In this document: positions 42,014-51,608 of the stretch, in pieces
Layout of the letters: each line of letters starts with the position of its first letter
Position numbering within the stretch: the stretch's first letter is position 1
Assembly: GCA_020638395.1 (NCBI GenBank)
Contig: JACKIP010000001.1
Location: 1-64,000 of the forward strand
Source: Rhodospirillales bacterium
GTDB taxonomy: Bacteria; Pseudomonadota; Alphaproteobacteria; Micavibrionales; Micavibrionaceae
Length of the DNA: 64,000 nt
Reading direction: 5' to 3'
Position numbers and translations under genes: made by a program
Notes under the pieces: generated by a model
Databases searched by the model: none
Told to the model about the DNA's origin: nothing
Seen by the model: the letters and a program-made list of their open reading frames with translations, nothing else

Positions 42014-42327
42014 TGAGGCTGTTTTTTCTGGTTACCATTGTATGCTTGATAAGCACTGCTGTTAAAGCAAAAGACTTTGAAACACTCAAACAAGAAGTCA
42101 TAAAATATGCTCAAACACAGCCTGAACAGGCATATGAGCATTTTATGAGAAAAATTGAAGATGGGGCAACAGTGCCTGAACAGGCGCTTTATCTTTATGG
42201 AATGGGTATAGCACATGAAAAGCTTGGAAAGCAGCAGGAGGCTCTTGACGATTATTTGTCAGCCGAGATTTTGGGATATAAACCAGCCAAAACTGCTGTG
42301 GAAAAGCTGCAAGATTCAAAGGAATAG
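42010..42327 (+). CDS. small exported TPR-like protein, hypothetical
   Basis: 105 residues with a signal peptide (LFFLVTIVCLISTAVKA) and a helical region resembling one or two TPR/Sel1 units (ALYLYGMGIAHEKLGKQQEALDDYLSAEILGYKPA). Overlaps the end of the XRE gene by 4 nt. Likely periplasmic; partner unknown. Confidence 0.6.
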   Translation: MMRLFFLVTIVCLISTAVKAKDFETLKQEVIKYAQTQPEQAYEHFMRKIEDGATVPEQALYLYGMGIAHEKLGKQQEALDDYLSAEILGYKPAKTAVEKLQDSKE

Positions 42328-42563
42328 CAAGGCGTTATACCCATGTTCTTTCTTTGTATCTTGCAATTTTGAGTAAGAAACTGTTTTATAAGGTAAATCA
42401 AAAAAATGGAGAATCCGATGGCTGCTGAAAGCTTGGGGAAAAAGCTGTCAATTTTGTATCCCTAAGCCTGCAATGGGTCTTCGGATCATTTTGTATATTA
42501 ACGGGAGCCATAGCACTTTTTGCTCCGCAAGGTCCTGGCTCGGATCCCGGGATCACTCTTTTT

Positions 42564-43430
42564 GTGGGGCTGCTGTTTTTATCATTGGGACTATATACCG
42601 TTCCGGCGATACGTCGCCCTATTCGCAATTTTTTAAAAAACGGCGCAGAAGGGTTTTCCTGGGATTTAAGCCTTTTAAACCCAACTTCCAAAAAGCATGA
42701 ATTCAAAAAAGAAATGAAGGCAGCTCTGGCTGATGGCGTTTTGACGGACGATGAGGCACGGACTTTGGAGCGCAAAGCTGAAGAGCTTGGAATTTCCGAT
42801 GAATACATCAACAAATTGCGCCACGAGGATTTTGCAAAACGGATCAAACCGATCATTTCACGCATTGAGACCACCCACCGTTTTTCACCGGATGATGAGG
42901 CCGAGTTAAAAACGATGGCTGGTGATCTAAAAATTGCCAGCGAGTTCGGCGGTGAGTTTCAGATGTTCAGAGATTTGTGGACATATGAGAATGAGGGCCG
43001 CTTTGATCTTGAGCCTATAGATGTCCCGATATTAACGGGCGCAAATGAAGAATGTTATTTTGAAGCGCCTGCCATTTGGCGACAAATTAAAACGGTTAGC
43101 AAACACCGTGGTTATGTCGGCGGTAGTGTTGGCTTCCGTGTGGCAAAAGGCGTTCGCTTTTCGGTTGGCCGTGCAGTACCTGTAAGAGATGTCTATGAAG
43201 AAATGCAGGATATTTCCGGTGGTGAGATTTACGTGACCAACAAAAAGATCGTCTTTAACGGTTCACGCAAATCCACCAATGTGACGATGGGACGCATAGT
43301 GCAGCTTGAACTATACAATGACGGTATTGAAATCCGTAAAAGCACAGGCAAACCCGATTTCTTTAAAATGGCCGGTGTCCATGCCGAATATCTGGCCGCA
43401 ATCGTGCATAATATGATGAACAAAAATTGA
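42564..43430 (+). CDS. membrane-anchored protein with TerB-like and PH-like regions, possibly 5'-frameshifted
   Basis: 288 codons from a GTG at 42564. Seen: a hydrophobic segment, a TerB-like helical part (FKKEMKAALADGVLTDDEARTLE), and a C-terminal beta-rich part (GGEIYVTNKKIVFNGSRKST, IVQLELYNDGIEIRKS) resembling bacterial PH-like domains. A more natural start lies at 42406 (MENPMAAESLGKK) in another frame; a 1-nt change in the GGGGAAAAA run near 42430 would join it to the frame reading AVNFVSLSLQWVFGSF and add a first transmembrane helix. It precedes the large helicase gene by 21 nt and is probably in the same module. Confidence 0.55.
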   Translation: MGLLFLSLGLYTVPAIRRPIRNFLKNGAEGFSWDLSLLNPTSKKHEFKKEMKAALADGVLTDDEARTLERKAEELGISDEYINKLRHEDFAKRIKPIISRIETTHRFSPDDEAELKTMAGDLKIASEFGGEFQMFRDLWTYENEGRFDLEPIDVPILTGANEECYFEAPAIWRQIKTVSKHRGYVGGSVGFRVAKGVRFSVGRAVPVRDVYEEMQDISGGEIYVTNKKIVFNGSRKSTNVTMGRIVQLELYNDGIEIRKSTGKPDFFKMAGVHAEYLAAIVHNMMNKN

Positions 43431-43451
43431 AAGATGTGATGGGAATACTGG

Positions 43452-46268
43452 ATGGAGAAGAATAAAGATTTTGTCAAAGAATGTGTAGAAAAATACCGAT
43501 CCAGGCTCCTTGATACGAGCAAGAGGAACAGCCTCATTTCCTTTAATCACAGCGAACGCTCCCGCCAGCATGTCCGTGTGATCGATGAGCTTCCTGATTT
43601 TCTCTATGGTGAGTTCCTTGATGGCAAAACACTAACTTTCCTGCCTTTGCCGGAAGAAGACCAGATTCCTCCCGATGAAAAAACCCCGACGTTCCGCCGC
43701 CGCCTTGAACAAGCGAAACTGACGGATGAGGACTATATCGAGGCCATTGACGACATCAATGAAGATGAAGAAGGCGCCCTTGATAAAATCAAGCAAATTG
43801 AGCGCGATCTGCGAAACAAAATTCGTGAAGAGCTGGGGCTTCCCGTGTGGAAGGAGCAAAAAAGTCTCACCAATGCCGAAGTTGCAAAAAAACACAATCT
43901 CAATCCCAGCTATGAAATGCCGGATCCAACACCGGAAAATCAGGAAGATGCCGAACGGCACGTTGATAAATTTATCCAAACGCTTTTGAAGCCGGAAGAG
44001 ATGTCACGAAAATTAAGCGGCCTGAATTCCTGCGTTCGCGGCGATATTGAGGAATCTGGTGTCAACACGCTTTATGCTGCTTTCGGATTTTTACAATGGC
44101 ATGAATCCGAAAATTCGGACAAGCCCTGTGTTTCGCCTCTTTTATTGCTGCAGTTGGAAATAGAGAAAAAGCAATCCAAAGAAGGCTATACTTACCGCAT
44201 TCAGGCTACTGGCGAAGAACCTGAAATCAATCTCTCTTTATCCGAACGTCTTAGAGCAGATTTTGGCGTCGAGTTGCCGGACTTCACCGGAGAGGATGGG
44301 CCGGAAACCTATATGAACAAAGTTGCCGAGCTTATCAAAGAAGCCAAGATTCCCAAGAAGGAAAAGTGGAAAGTACGCCGCTTTATTACTATAGGCCGTT
44401 TCCGTTTTGCACGCCTGGTTATGTTCCACGATTTGAACGCCAAAAAATGGCCTGGGGACACTGAAGTTTCCACCAATGAAATCGTACAAAGCCTGTTTGC
44501 CGGATCCGAAAGCGAGTCCAGCGGAGATCATGCTGATGATTACGATATCGACACGCCGGAGGTAGAGGAAGCCGTTCCTTTACTCATTACGTCAGCAGAT
44601 GCATCGCAGCACAGCGCTTTGGTGGATGTCATGAAAGGCGCTAATCTTGCGATCAAAGGCCCCCCTGGCACAGGAAAATCACAGACCATCACCAATATTA
44701 TCGCCAATGCTTTGGCAAAGGGCAAAACAGTATTGTTTCTGGCAGAAAAAATGGCAGCGTTGAACGTGGTTCACGAGCGTCTCAGCAATGCCAGTCTGGG
44801 GCCATATTGCCTGGAGCTTCACTCGACCAAAGCTAAGAAAACGGAAGTTTTGAAATCTATAGAAGAGCGCTTGAAATTACGCTCATCAAAAGGCAATGGT
44901 GGTTATCTGGCCTCCAAACTGCAGGAATTCAAACGCCATAAAGATCACATTACTGAATATATTGATGTATTAAATGCAAAATTTGGACGGCAGAATAAAA
45001 CCATCCATGATTATCTGTGGGCGGCACAGCTCAGAAAAGACCGGATGGGAGATTTACTGTCCGCCCTTAGTAAGACAAAAATTCCTTTCGAACAAGCCGA
45101 TCTGACGGGAAGCGAGTTGACCGCGCATACGGATGAGCTGCGAACGATTGTTTCCTTGAAACAGGACGTGGATAAGGAATCCGGCAAAGGCCAACATCCA
45201 TGGGGCTTTATTGGAAATTTTAGTCTAAATCCGTTCCAGCAAGATGAGCTGAAACAGTTGCTTGTTCACTGGACTGAGCAGCTCGAAAAAATGCGCGGGA
45301 TATTGAAAGAATTTTCCGGCCAGTACGACCTCAACATTGAGACAAACGCGGCGAAGCTCGAGGCGTTTTTAAACGATACAGAAACACTGGCGCATTGGGC
45401 AATAGATGATCTTGATCAGAAATTGATTGCCGATTTGGGTGGCGTGAAAAAAGCCGAAGCTCTAGCAACTTTCGTCGATGATGTTCACACTTACCGAACC
45501 GCGCAGGATGATATTGCCACGTTGAAGGATGTATCAACGGCCATACTTAAAATCCAAGAGATCGAAAAACATACCGTCAGTGCAGAAGAACTGGACGCCG
45601 ATACTTTATCGGCTCTGGAAATCAGGGCGGCAGTGCAAGCGCTGGAAGAAGAGTTGAAAATTTGGGAAAAGAGCCTCAAGACCCTTCTGGGTATTGGTGA
45701 ACGCTTCGGTGTTTCAAAGAACGAAGATCTCGACAAAATATATGCTCTGGCGGAGGTGCCGGATTATATCGCCTCCGTGCCTCGGGACTATCTGCTGTTT
45801 AGAACCAGGGACGTTATCGATGAGGCCAATGCAGGACGCCTTAAAACGGCAGCGGATACCCAAGGGCGCATTCGCGGTTTGATTGAAGAACAGGAAATGA
45901 AATTTGATCTTTCCATGATGGGGCAACCGCATGAAATACGTATGCATGCTGCCGCCATGGACAACGCCGGATTTTTTGCCTTTTTGGATACGTCTTATCG
46001 TCAGGCGAAAAAGCTCTACACGCTGTCTTCGAAATACAAACGTAAATTCGATGCCAGCAAAGCCTCCGAAACGCTCCGTGAGATTGCCAACGCAAAAGAG
46101 GAACGACAGAAAATCGAGCAGGATACACAACTTCAAGCCGTATGCGGTTCCTCTTTTAACGGGATCGACACTGACTTTGTAAAACTGCAAAAAATCAATG
46201 AATGGGCGGCAAGCGTTAGAAAACGCTATACTGCCGGAGATGAATTTACCCGCAGCGTTCGCCAGTAG
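43452..46268 (+). CDS. DUF4011-type SF1 helicase, N-terminal part (ends at in-frame amber codon)
   Basis: 938 codons. The DUF4011-type N-terminus (CVEKYRSRLLDTSKRNSLISF) is followed by the helicase Walker A (AIKGPPGTGKSQTITNIIANAL at about residue 400) and TVLFLAEKMAALNVV. A long helical insertion follows. The frame stops at TAG (46266-46268), but the same frame stays open to 48704 and holds the rest of the helicase. DUF4011-helicase proteins occur in anti-phage systems. Either the gene is broken by one nonsense mutation or the amber codon is read through. Confidence 0.75.
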   Translation: MEKNKDFVKECVEKYRSRLLDTSKRNSLISFNHSERSRQHVRVIDELPDFLYGEFLDGKTLTFLPLPEEDQIPPDEKTPTFRRRLEQAKLTDEDYIEAIDDINEDEEGALDKIKQIERDLRNKIREELGLPVWKEQKSLTNAEVAKKHNLNPSYEMPDPTPENQEDAERHVDKFIQTLLKPEEMSRKLSGLNSCVRGDIEESGVNTLYAAFGFLQWHESENSDKPCVSPLLLLQLEIEKKQSKEGYTYRIQATGEEPEINLSLSERLRADFGVELPDFTGEDGPETYMNKVAELIKEAKIPKKEKWKVRRFITIGRFRFARLVMFHDLNAKKWPGDTEVSTNEIVQSLFAGSESESSGDHADDYDIDTPEVEEAVPLLITSADASQHSALVDVMKGANLAIKGPPGTGKSQTITNIIANALAKGKTVLFLAEKMAALNVVHERLSNASLGPYCLELHSTKAKKTEVLKSIEERLKLRSSKGNGGYLASKLQEFKRHKDHITEYIDVLNAKFGRQNKTIHDYLWAAQLRKDRMGDLLSALSKTKIPFEQADLTGSELTAHTDELRTIVSLKQDVDKESGKGQHPWGFIGNFSLNPFQQDELKQLLVHWTEQLEKMRGILKEFSGQYDLNIETNAAKLEAFLNDTETLAHWAIDDLDQKLIADLGGVKKAEALATFVDDVHTYRTAQDDIATLKDVSTAILKIQEIEKHTVSAEELDADTLSALEIRAAVQALEEELKIWEKSLKTLLGIGERFGVSKNEDLDKIYALAEVPDYIASVPRDYLLFRTRDVIDEANAGRLKTAADTQGRIRGLIEEQEMKFDLSMMGQPHEIRMHAAAMDNAGFFAFLDTSYRQAKKLYTLSSKYKRKFDASKASETLREIANAKEERQKIEQDTQLQAVCGSSFNGIDTDFVKLQKINEWAASVRKRYTAGDEFTRSVRQ

Positions 46269-46271
46269 CTT

Positions 46272-48704
46272 TTGACCGCCGAAATGGAGGAGCTGGATTC
46301 CGTACGGGATTTGGCCGAAGACGATAAATTCATCGCGTTAAAAAGCAAGATTGCCGATATTAAAAACAAAGTCTCACCCGATACACCCGTAAAGAAATAT
46401 CTCGATGGTCTTGTTAATAAGGCGGAGAAGCTCCGTCATATAAAAGAAGCCCTGCAGGATATAGCGGCCTCTGACGATATCACCTTCGCAAATATCAGAG
46501 AAGACTTGCTCCGCTTGCAAAAAGCCGGAGAAGCGAAAATTGCCGCTGAAAAAGATCAGACCGTAAAGCCGCTTTTTGGTAACCAATATGCGGGAGCCGA
46601 GACCAATATTCAGGATGTAGAGCAAACTGCGCATTTTATCAGAGATTGCCTTGCCGTACCACAAATACAAGATACGCTGGGCATGTTCTTCAACAAAGAT
46701 TTCGGCAAGAATTGGCGTGAATTTATTAACGGCAGAACAGCCGTCAAAGATCAGCATGCCGCCCTGAACGAACAAGCGGAGCAAACGCAGGCTCATTCCG
46801 CGATTAATCTCAGTGCCAAAAGCTGGAAAGACGTTCTATATGAGGATTTGATCAGTCTGTTTAGAACCGCGCTGACTAAGCCGGATAACTTAAGCCGATG
46901 GATCGATCTGAATGCCCATCTCTCAAAAGCAGCACAGGACATCAAGGGTGAGCTTTTGACCATTTACGACAAAGAAAAGCTGGACTTTGAGACACTGCCT
47001 CTGGCCTTCGAATATATGATTTACAGTGCGGTTGCGCGGGAAATTTATACGCGCAACCCTGTTATCTCGTCAACAAACGGTCTAGGATTGGAACAGGCAC
47101 GTGCACGAATAAAAGAACTGGATCAGGAGATTTTAAACCTTCAAAAAGACGAGCTTTGCAATGCTTTAAATAAATCTCGTCCCCAAGCGGGCAATGGTAG
47201 TGGCAGACGCAGCAGTTGGACGGAAGGCGCATTGATCCATAATGAAATCAGCAAACAGCGACGCCATATCCCAATCAGAGATCTGATGAAACGAGCTGGC
47301 AATTCCATACAGGCTATTAAACCGTGCTTCCTTATGTCACCGCTCACCGTAGCTCAATATCTGGATCCTGGGAAATTCACTTTTGATCTTGTTGTTATCG
47401 ATGAAGCCTCGCAGATGCGTCCCGAGGATGCGTTGGGCGGAATAGCGCGCGCTAAACAGATTGTTGTGGTCGGTGACCCTCAGCAGTTGCCTCCGACTTC
47501 TTTCTTCCAGTCTGCCGGAAAACAAGATGAGGAAGAGGATGAAGATTTTACGTCCGAGGCCGTTATGGATATGGCACTATCATCTTTCAGGCCGTCGCGT
47601 ATTTTAAGTCGCCATTACCGCTCCCAGCATGAGAGCCTGATTGCTTTTTCAAATTATCATTTCTATGACAAGAGCCTCGTACTCTTTCCATCTCCCATCA
47701 AAAACCCTGACGAACTGGGCTTGAGGTTAGAATATGTCGGTGGAACGTATGCATCCAACTCCAATATGGATGAGGTTCAGGTTGTAGTGAAGGCAGCACT
47801 GGACTTTATGAGAGAATATCCTGAGCGCAGCCTCGGCATTGCAACAATGAACCAAGTGCAAAAAGATTTGATCGAAGTGGAAATGGATCGAGCTTTTATA
47901 GATCATCCACATGCCGCGAAATATAAGGCTAGATGGCAAAAAACACTGGAATCCTTTTTTGTTAAAAACCTGGAAAGCGTTCAGGGGGATGAGAGAGATG
48001 CTATATTTATTTCCACTGTGTACGGCCCCGACAAAAACGGAACCGTAATGCAGCGTTTCGGACCGATCAACCGCGCTGGCGGTTATGAGATTTGCGAAGA
48101 AATCCAAGGCTCAAAGGTTGTTTTGACCAAGGAATTGAGGCATTGGGAGGGATACACGCCGCTTTATCCGCATCATTGCCGCACCGTTTTCAGATCCGGT
48201 AAGGTTTATCTGCGCGATTTTTTATGCGCGCGAAATAATCACAAACTCGCATTGCCGGAATCTGCTGATAGCATTCGCGTCCTGGAAAATGATCTGGTGA
48301 TATTGCATGAAGAGAAAAAACGCTTTGAACAAAAACACCAGCTTTCCACCACAAACATTTGTCAGGTCAAAATAATCGGGCGTGTGGGAAAAACCAAAAA
48401 GCCTTCAATAGATAGCTTTGATCCATCCTTTAAGAAAATTTGCTTCGGCGGCCAGAAATATAATTTCGGCGATATGCAGGCATCCATTATCCGGCAGCTT
48501 TATGATGCCGCTATTCAGGATGAGCCGTGGCAGAACGGCAAACGGCTGTTGGAAAAGGCAGGATCACAGAGCTTCACGCTTTCCAATATCTTCAAGCGTA
48601 ATCCGATGTGGCGGCAGATTATCATATCTGACGAGCGTGGATCTTACAGATTGAATGAAGATTTTTTCAAATCTTTGAAAGATCACTACCCCGTCACCAA
48701 CTGA
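46272..48704 (+). pseudogene. DUF4011-type SF1 helicase, C-terminal part
   Basis: 810 codons in the same frame as the upstream part, two codons past the amber. No Shine-Dalgarno is seen at its TTG. Helicase motifs present: FDLVVIDEASQMRPEDALGG (DEAS box), VVVGDPQQLPPTSFF (motif III), ILSRHYRSQHESLIAF (motif IV region) and VQGDERDAIFIS (motif V). The expected motif VI (RLNVLFTRA-like) is not recognisable after GPINRAGG near 48080, hinting at additional decay. The C-terminal ~110 residues look like a winged-helix-type tail. Confidence 0.7.
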
Positions 48705-48780
48705 TCACTAAACCGTCACGAAGTTAGCACCAGGCGGTCACCAACAGTTTACTTTCATCATTATCGGCAAATTGGAGCCG

Positions 48781-48975
48781 ATGATGATCAGACAAACACC
48801 CCCGCACATGATGAGCACGGAAGAGCGCCTCGACGAGATTGCGGAGATTATGATGCGCGCAGTTGTACGGCTCAAAAAACGCAGTGGAAACGGCAGTTTA
48901 AATGAATATTTGACTGGACTTCAACGCGGCGGCAAGCGTTCATGCCATTACAAGAACAAGAGGAATAAAGTATGA
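48781..48975 (+). CDS. small protein of the serine-recombinase module
   Basis: 64 residues from the ATG at 48781 with GGAG 5 nt upstream (a TTG at 48772 would precede the ribosome-binding site). Sequence features: MMSTEERLDEIAEIMMRAV and a basic C-terminus (RGGKRSCHYKNKRNKV). To my knowledge it recurs directly ahead of DUF2924 and large serine recombinase genes in alphaproteobacteria. Its stop overlaps the next start (ATGA). Confidence 0.65.
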   Translation: MMIRQTPPHMMSTEERLDEIAEIMMRAVVRLKKRSGNGSLNEYLTGLQRGGKRSCHYKNKRNKV

Positions 48976-49388
48976 AAAACAGTGCGTTAGCGCAAATATC
49001 ATCCCTACCTGATATGCAGCTTCAAGAACTGGAGGTCATGTGGAGCAATGTTTTTGATACGCCTCCGGCAAACAAAAACAAAACCTATATGATCCGTAAA
49101 CTGGCATGGCGTATTCAGGAAATGACCTATGGCGGTTTATCGGAAGATACGAAAGCCCGTCTTAAAAAACTCCAGAAAAACCCATCGCTGGGATCGAATA
49201 AAAAAACAGGCATGCCGCCTGTCGGAACACAGTTTGTGCGTGAACATGACGGCGAAGAACACCGCGTTATGGTTTTGGAGGACGGATTTGAATATCGTGG
49301 CTGCAAATATCGCAGCCTTTCTGAGATCGCGCGCCTGATTACCGGAACACGTTGGTCGGGGCCTAAATTCTTTGGACTGAAGACATGA
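48972..49388 (+). CDS. DUF2924 domain-containing protein
   Basis: 138 residues. Conserved DUF2924 signals: LQELEVMWSNVFDTPPANKNK, LAWRIQEMTYGGL, GTQFVREHDGEEHRVMV and ITGTRWSGPKFFGL at the C-terminus. DUF2924 proteins almost always accompany phage- or island-type serine recombinases and are presumed accessory DNA-binding factors. Start and stop overlap both neighbours by 4 nt, showing a tight three-gene operon. Confidence 0.88.
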   Translation: MKNSALAQISSLPDMQLQELEVMWSNVFDTPPANKNKTYMIRKLAWRIQEMTYGGLSEDTKARLKKLQKNPSLGSNKKTGMPPVGTQFVREHDGEEHRVMVLEDGFEYRGCKYRSLSEIARLITGTRWSGPKFFGLKT

Positions 49389-51118
49389 GCAAGCTAATCA
49401 GAAAAAACTGCGCCATTTACACACGAAAATCCAGCGAGAACGGTCTGGAAAAAGAATATAACTCTCTTGATGCGCAGCGTGACGCCTGCGAAAACTACAT
49501 CAAGGTCAAAGCACATGAAAACTGGAAAATGCTGCCCGACCATTATGATGATGGCGGTATTTCCGGTGGCACTCTGGAGCGTCCGGCTCTGCAGAGAATG
49601 ATGGAAGATATCAGGGCGGGAAAAGTTGACGTGGTCGTCGTCTATAAAATCGACCGGCTTTCACGCTCCATGTTCGATTTCCTTGGCATGATCAAATTTT
49701 TTGATGAACACAACGTATCGTTTGTATCTGTCACGCAAGATCTGAACACCGATACGGCCATGGGTCGGCTTGTTTTAAATGTACTGCAATCCTTCGCGCA
49801 GTTTGAACGCGAGATCGCATCCGAGCGGATCAAGGATAAGATCGCCCTGTCCAAAGAAAAGGGCATGTGGATGGGCGGCACGATCCCGCTGGGCTATGAT
49901 GCCGAGGAGGGCAAGCTCTCGGTTAACGAGGATGAGGCCAAAATCGTCCAGCATATTTTCGATGAATTTATCAAAACCGGATCGGCGACAGAAGTGGTCA
50001 AAGATTTGAAAACCCAAGGCTACCAGACCAAAGCCAGAAAAGCACGGCGCGGCACATATTATCCGGCTAAGGATTTTACCAAATCCAGCCTGTATCAGAT
50101 TTTGAATAACAAGCTCTATATCGGCAAAATCGAGCATAAGGAAAAAGATAAGGTTTATGAAGGCTTGCACAAAGCCATCATTGATATGAAGAACTGGAAT
50201 CAGGCGCAAGCAATACTCTCTGGCAATACCCGTGCAAAAATCAGCCTTGATCCAGGTGAAAGGCCGTTTTTACTGAAAGGTATTTTGCAGGATCCCGACG
50301 GTTACGCCATCACGCCTTCGACTACAAAGAAAAAGAACAAGAAATACCGTTATTACGTCAGCATTCAGGCGGTGAAAAAAAGCTATAGCGTTTGTCCGCT
50401 CAAGACGATCTCTGCGCCTCTGCTGGAGGAGGTGGTGCTCGATCAGACGCGGCGGGTTTTAACCAGCACGGAATGGGTCAACCGCATGCTGGCCTCGCAT
50501 CCGAATGAAAAGGTCAGTATGCACGATGTGTCGGCGGCGCTGAAAAACTTTGGCGTTGTCTGGGAAGAACTGTTTCCCGCCGAGCAAGCCCGCATTGTCC
50601 AGCTGGTCATCCATAAGATCGCGGTTCATCCGAACAAGTTGATTATTGAGTTTCATCCGCCTGGAATGGCTTCGGTGCTGCACGAGCTTTTGCCGGAACT
50701 GACGATTGAGAACGGTCAAAACCCGAATATGCATGAGTCGATGATTTTGGAAATTCCCATTGATTTCAAAAAACGGCACAAACGTAAAATCATTACCGCG
50801 CCAAACGGTGAGGATCTGGTCACCGCAAGACAGCCAAAATTTGACAATGCCTTGCTCAAAGCCGTCGTCCGCGCCCATGAGTGGCAGGACATGCTGGATA
50901 ACGGAGATGTCCGCTCCATCCGCGAATTGGCCGATCAGGAAAAGCTCCCTAGCAGCTATGTCGCAAATGTCATGCAACTCACCAACCTTGCGCCGGATAT
51001 CACAACCGCCATCGTCAACGGACGGCAACCGCAATCCCTGCAGCTCAAAACCCTTATGACATCTCAAATTCCACATGATTGGGACGAGCAGAGGCAGGCT
51101 TTAGGCTTCGCTGCTTAA
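49385..51118 (+). CDS. large serine recombinase (site-specific integrase)
   Basis: 577 residues. Catalytic domain: IYTRKSSENGLEKEYNSLDAQ with nucleophilic Ser, VVYKIDRLSRSMFDFLGM and FAQFEREIASERIKDKIA. A recombinase domain (about residues 160-290) follows, then C-terminal DNA-binding parts. No Cys-rich zinc ribbon is obvious. Such enzymes integrate and excise islands. It is the last coding gene before a tRNA-Gln gene, which is consistent with an island edge. Confidence 0.9.
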   Translation: MSKLIRKNCAIYTRKSSENGLEKEYNSLDAQRDACENYIKVKAHENWKMLPDHYDDGGISGGTLERPALQRMMEDIRAGKVDVVVVYKIDRLSRSMFDFLGMIKFFDEHNVSFVSVTQDLNTDTAMGRLVLNVLQSFAQFEREIASERIKDKIALSKEKGMWMGGTIPLGYDAEEGKLSVNEDEAKIVQHIFDEFIKTGSATEVVKDLKTQGYQTKARKARRGTYYPAKDFTKSSLYQILNNKLYIGKIEHKEKDKVYEGLHKAIIDMKNWNQAQAILSGNTRAKISLDPGERPFLLKGILQDPDGYAITPSTTKKKNKKYRYYVSIQAVKKSYSVCPLKTISAPLLEEVVLDQTRRVLTSTEWVNRMLASHPNEKVSMHDVSAALKNFGVVWEELFPAEQARIVQLVIHKIAVHPNKLIIEFHPPGMASVLHELLPELTIENGQNPNMHESMILEIPIDFKKRHKRKIITAPNGEDLVTARQPKFDNALLKAVVRAHEWQDMLDNGDVRSIRELADQEKLPSSYVANVMQLTNLAPDITTAIVNGRQPQSLQLKTLMTSQIPHDWDEQRQALGFAA

Positions 51119-51394
51119 GTTTGTTTTTCCTCTCTGTTGGTAGGCACACCAACTCCAAACCAGCGTTTTTTGGCATCATCGCAAATCACCGTAAATCAGC
51201 CATTTTTGCCTGTCCTGTTTGAAAAGCCGAAGTGGACAGGCTGGAGAGAAAAATGGCCGAAGAGAGAGAATTTGCCCGGATATATGGGGGAATATCTCGC
51301 CCCGAGGTGGACAAAAATAGACCGTAAGACCTTACGTATTCTGGCCTTTTTCGGTAGGGATTGCGGTTGTAGAGAAAGTTCGAAAACAGATGAA
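51119..51394. other. island right-edge spacer
   Basis: 276 bp without a credible gene. It holds a small dyad TTGGT/ACCAA at 51137-51152 about 20 nt after the recombinase stop, where an attachment site could lie. I found no matching copy at the presumed left side of the island. Confidence 0.3.
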
Positions 51395-51469
51395 TGGCTG
51401 GGGTACCAGGATTCGAACCTGGGAATGCCGGTACCAAAAACCGGTGCCTTACCGCTTGGCGATACCCCA
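51395..51469 (-). tRNA. tRNA-Gln (anticodon TTG)
   Basis: 75 nt including an encoded CCA. Acceptor stem TGGGGTA/TACCCCA, D-arm GCCAAGCGGTAAGGC, anticodon stem CCGGT/ACCGG with loop TTTTGGT (anticodon TTG), and TTCGAATC in the T-arm. All stems pair. Lies between the recombinase module and rsmI, on the opposite strand. Confidence 0.95.
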
Positions 51470-51608
51470 ACGTGTCAGAGGACAATAGTATAGAGCCAAG
51501 GAGGAAATCAAGTCGAAAAATAAGATTTTTTTATGTTTTATGGAGCATCGCAAAATCCGGTGAGAGAAGGCTGTTTTCTTTTATCCGCATTCATGCTTAG
51601 CTGAGGGA

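Noticed and set aside
51137..51152. Attachment site for the island
   Set aside because: Only a short dyad; no direct repeat found at the other side, so not annotated as att.
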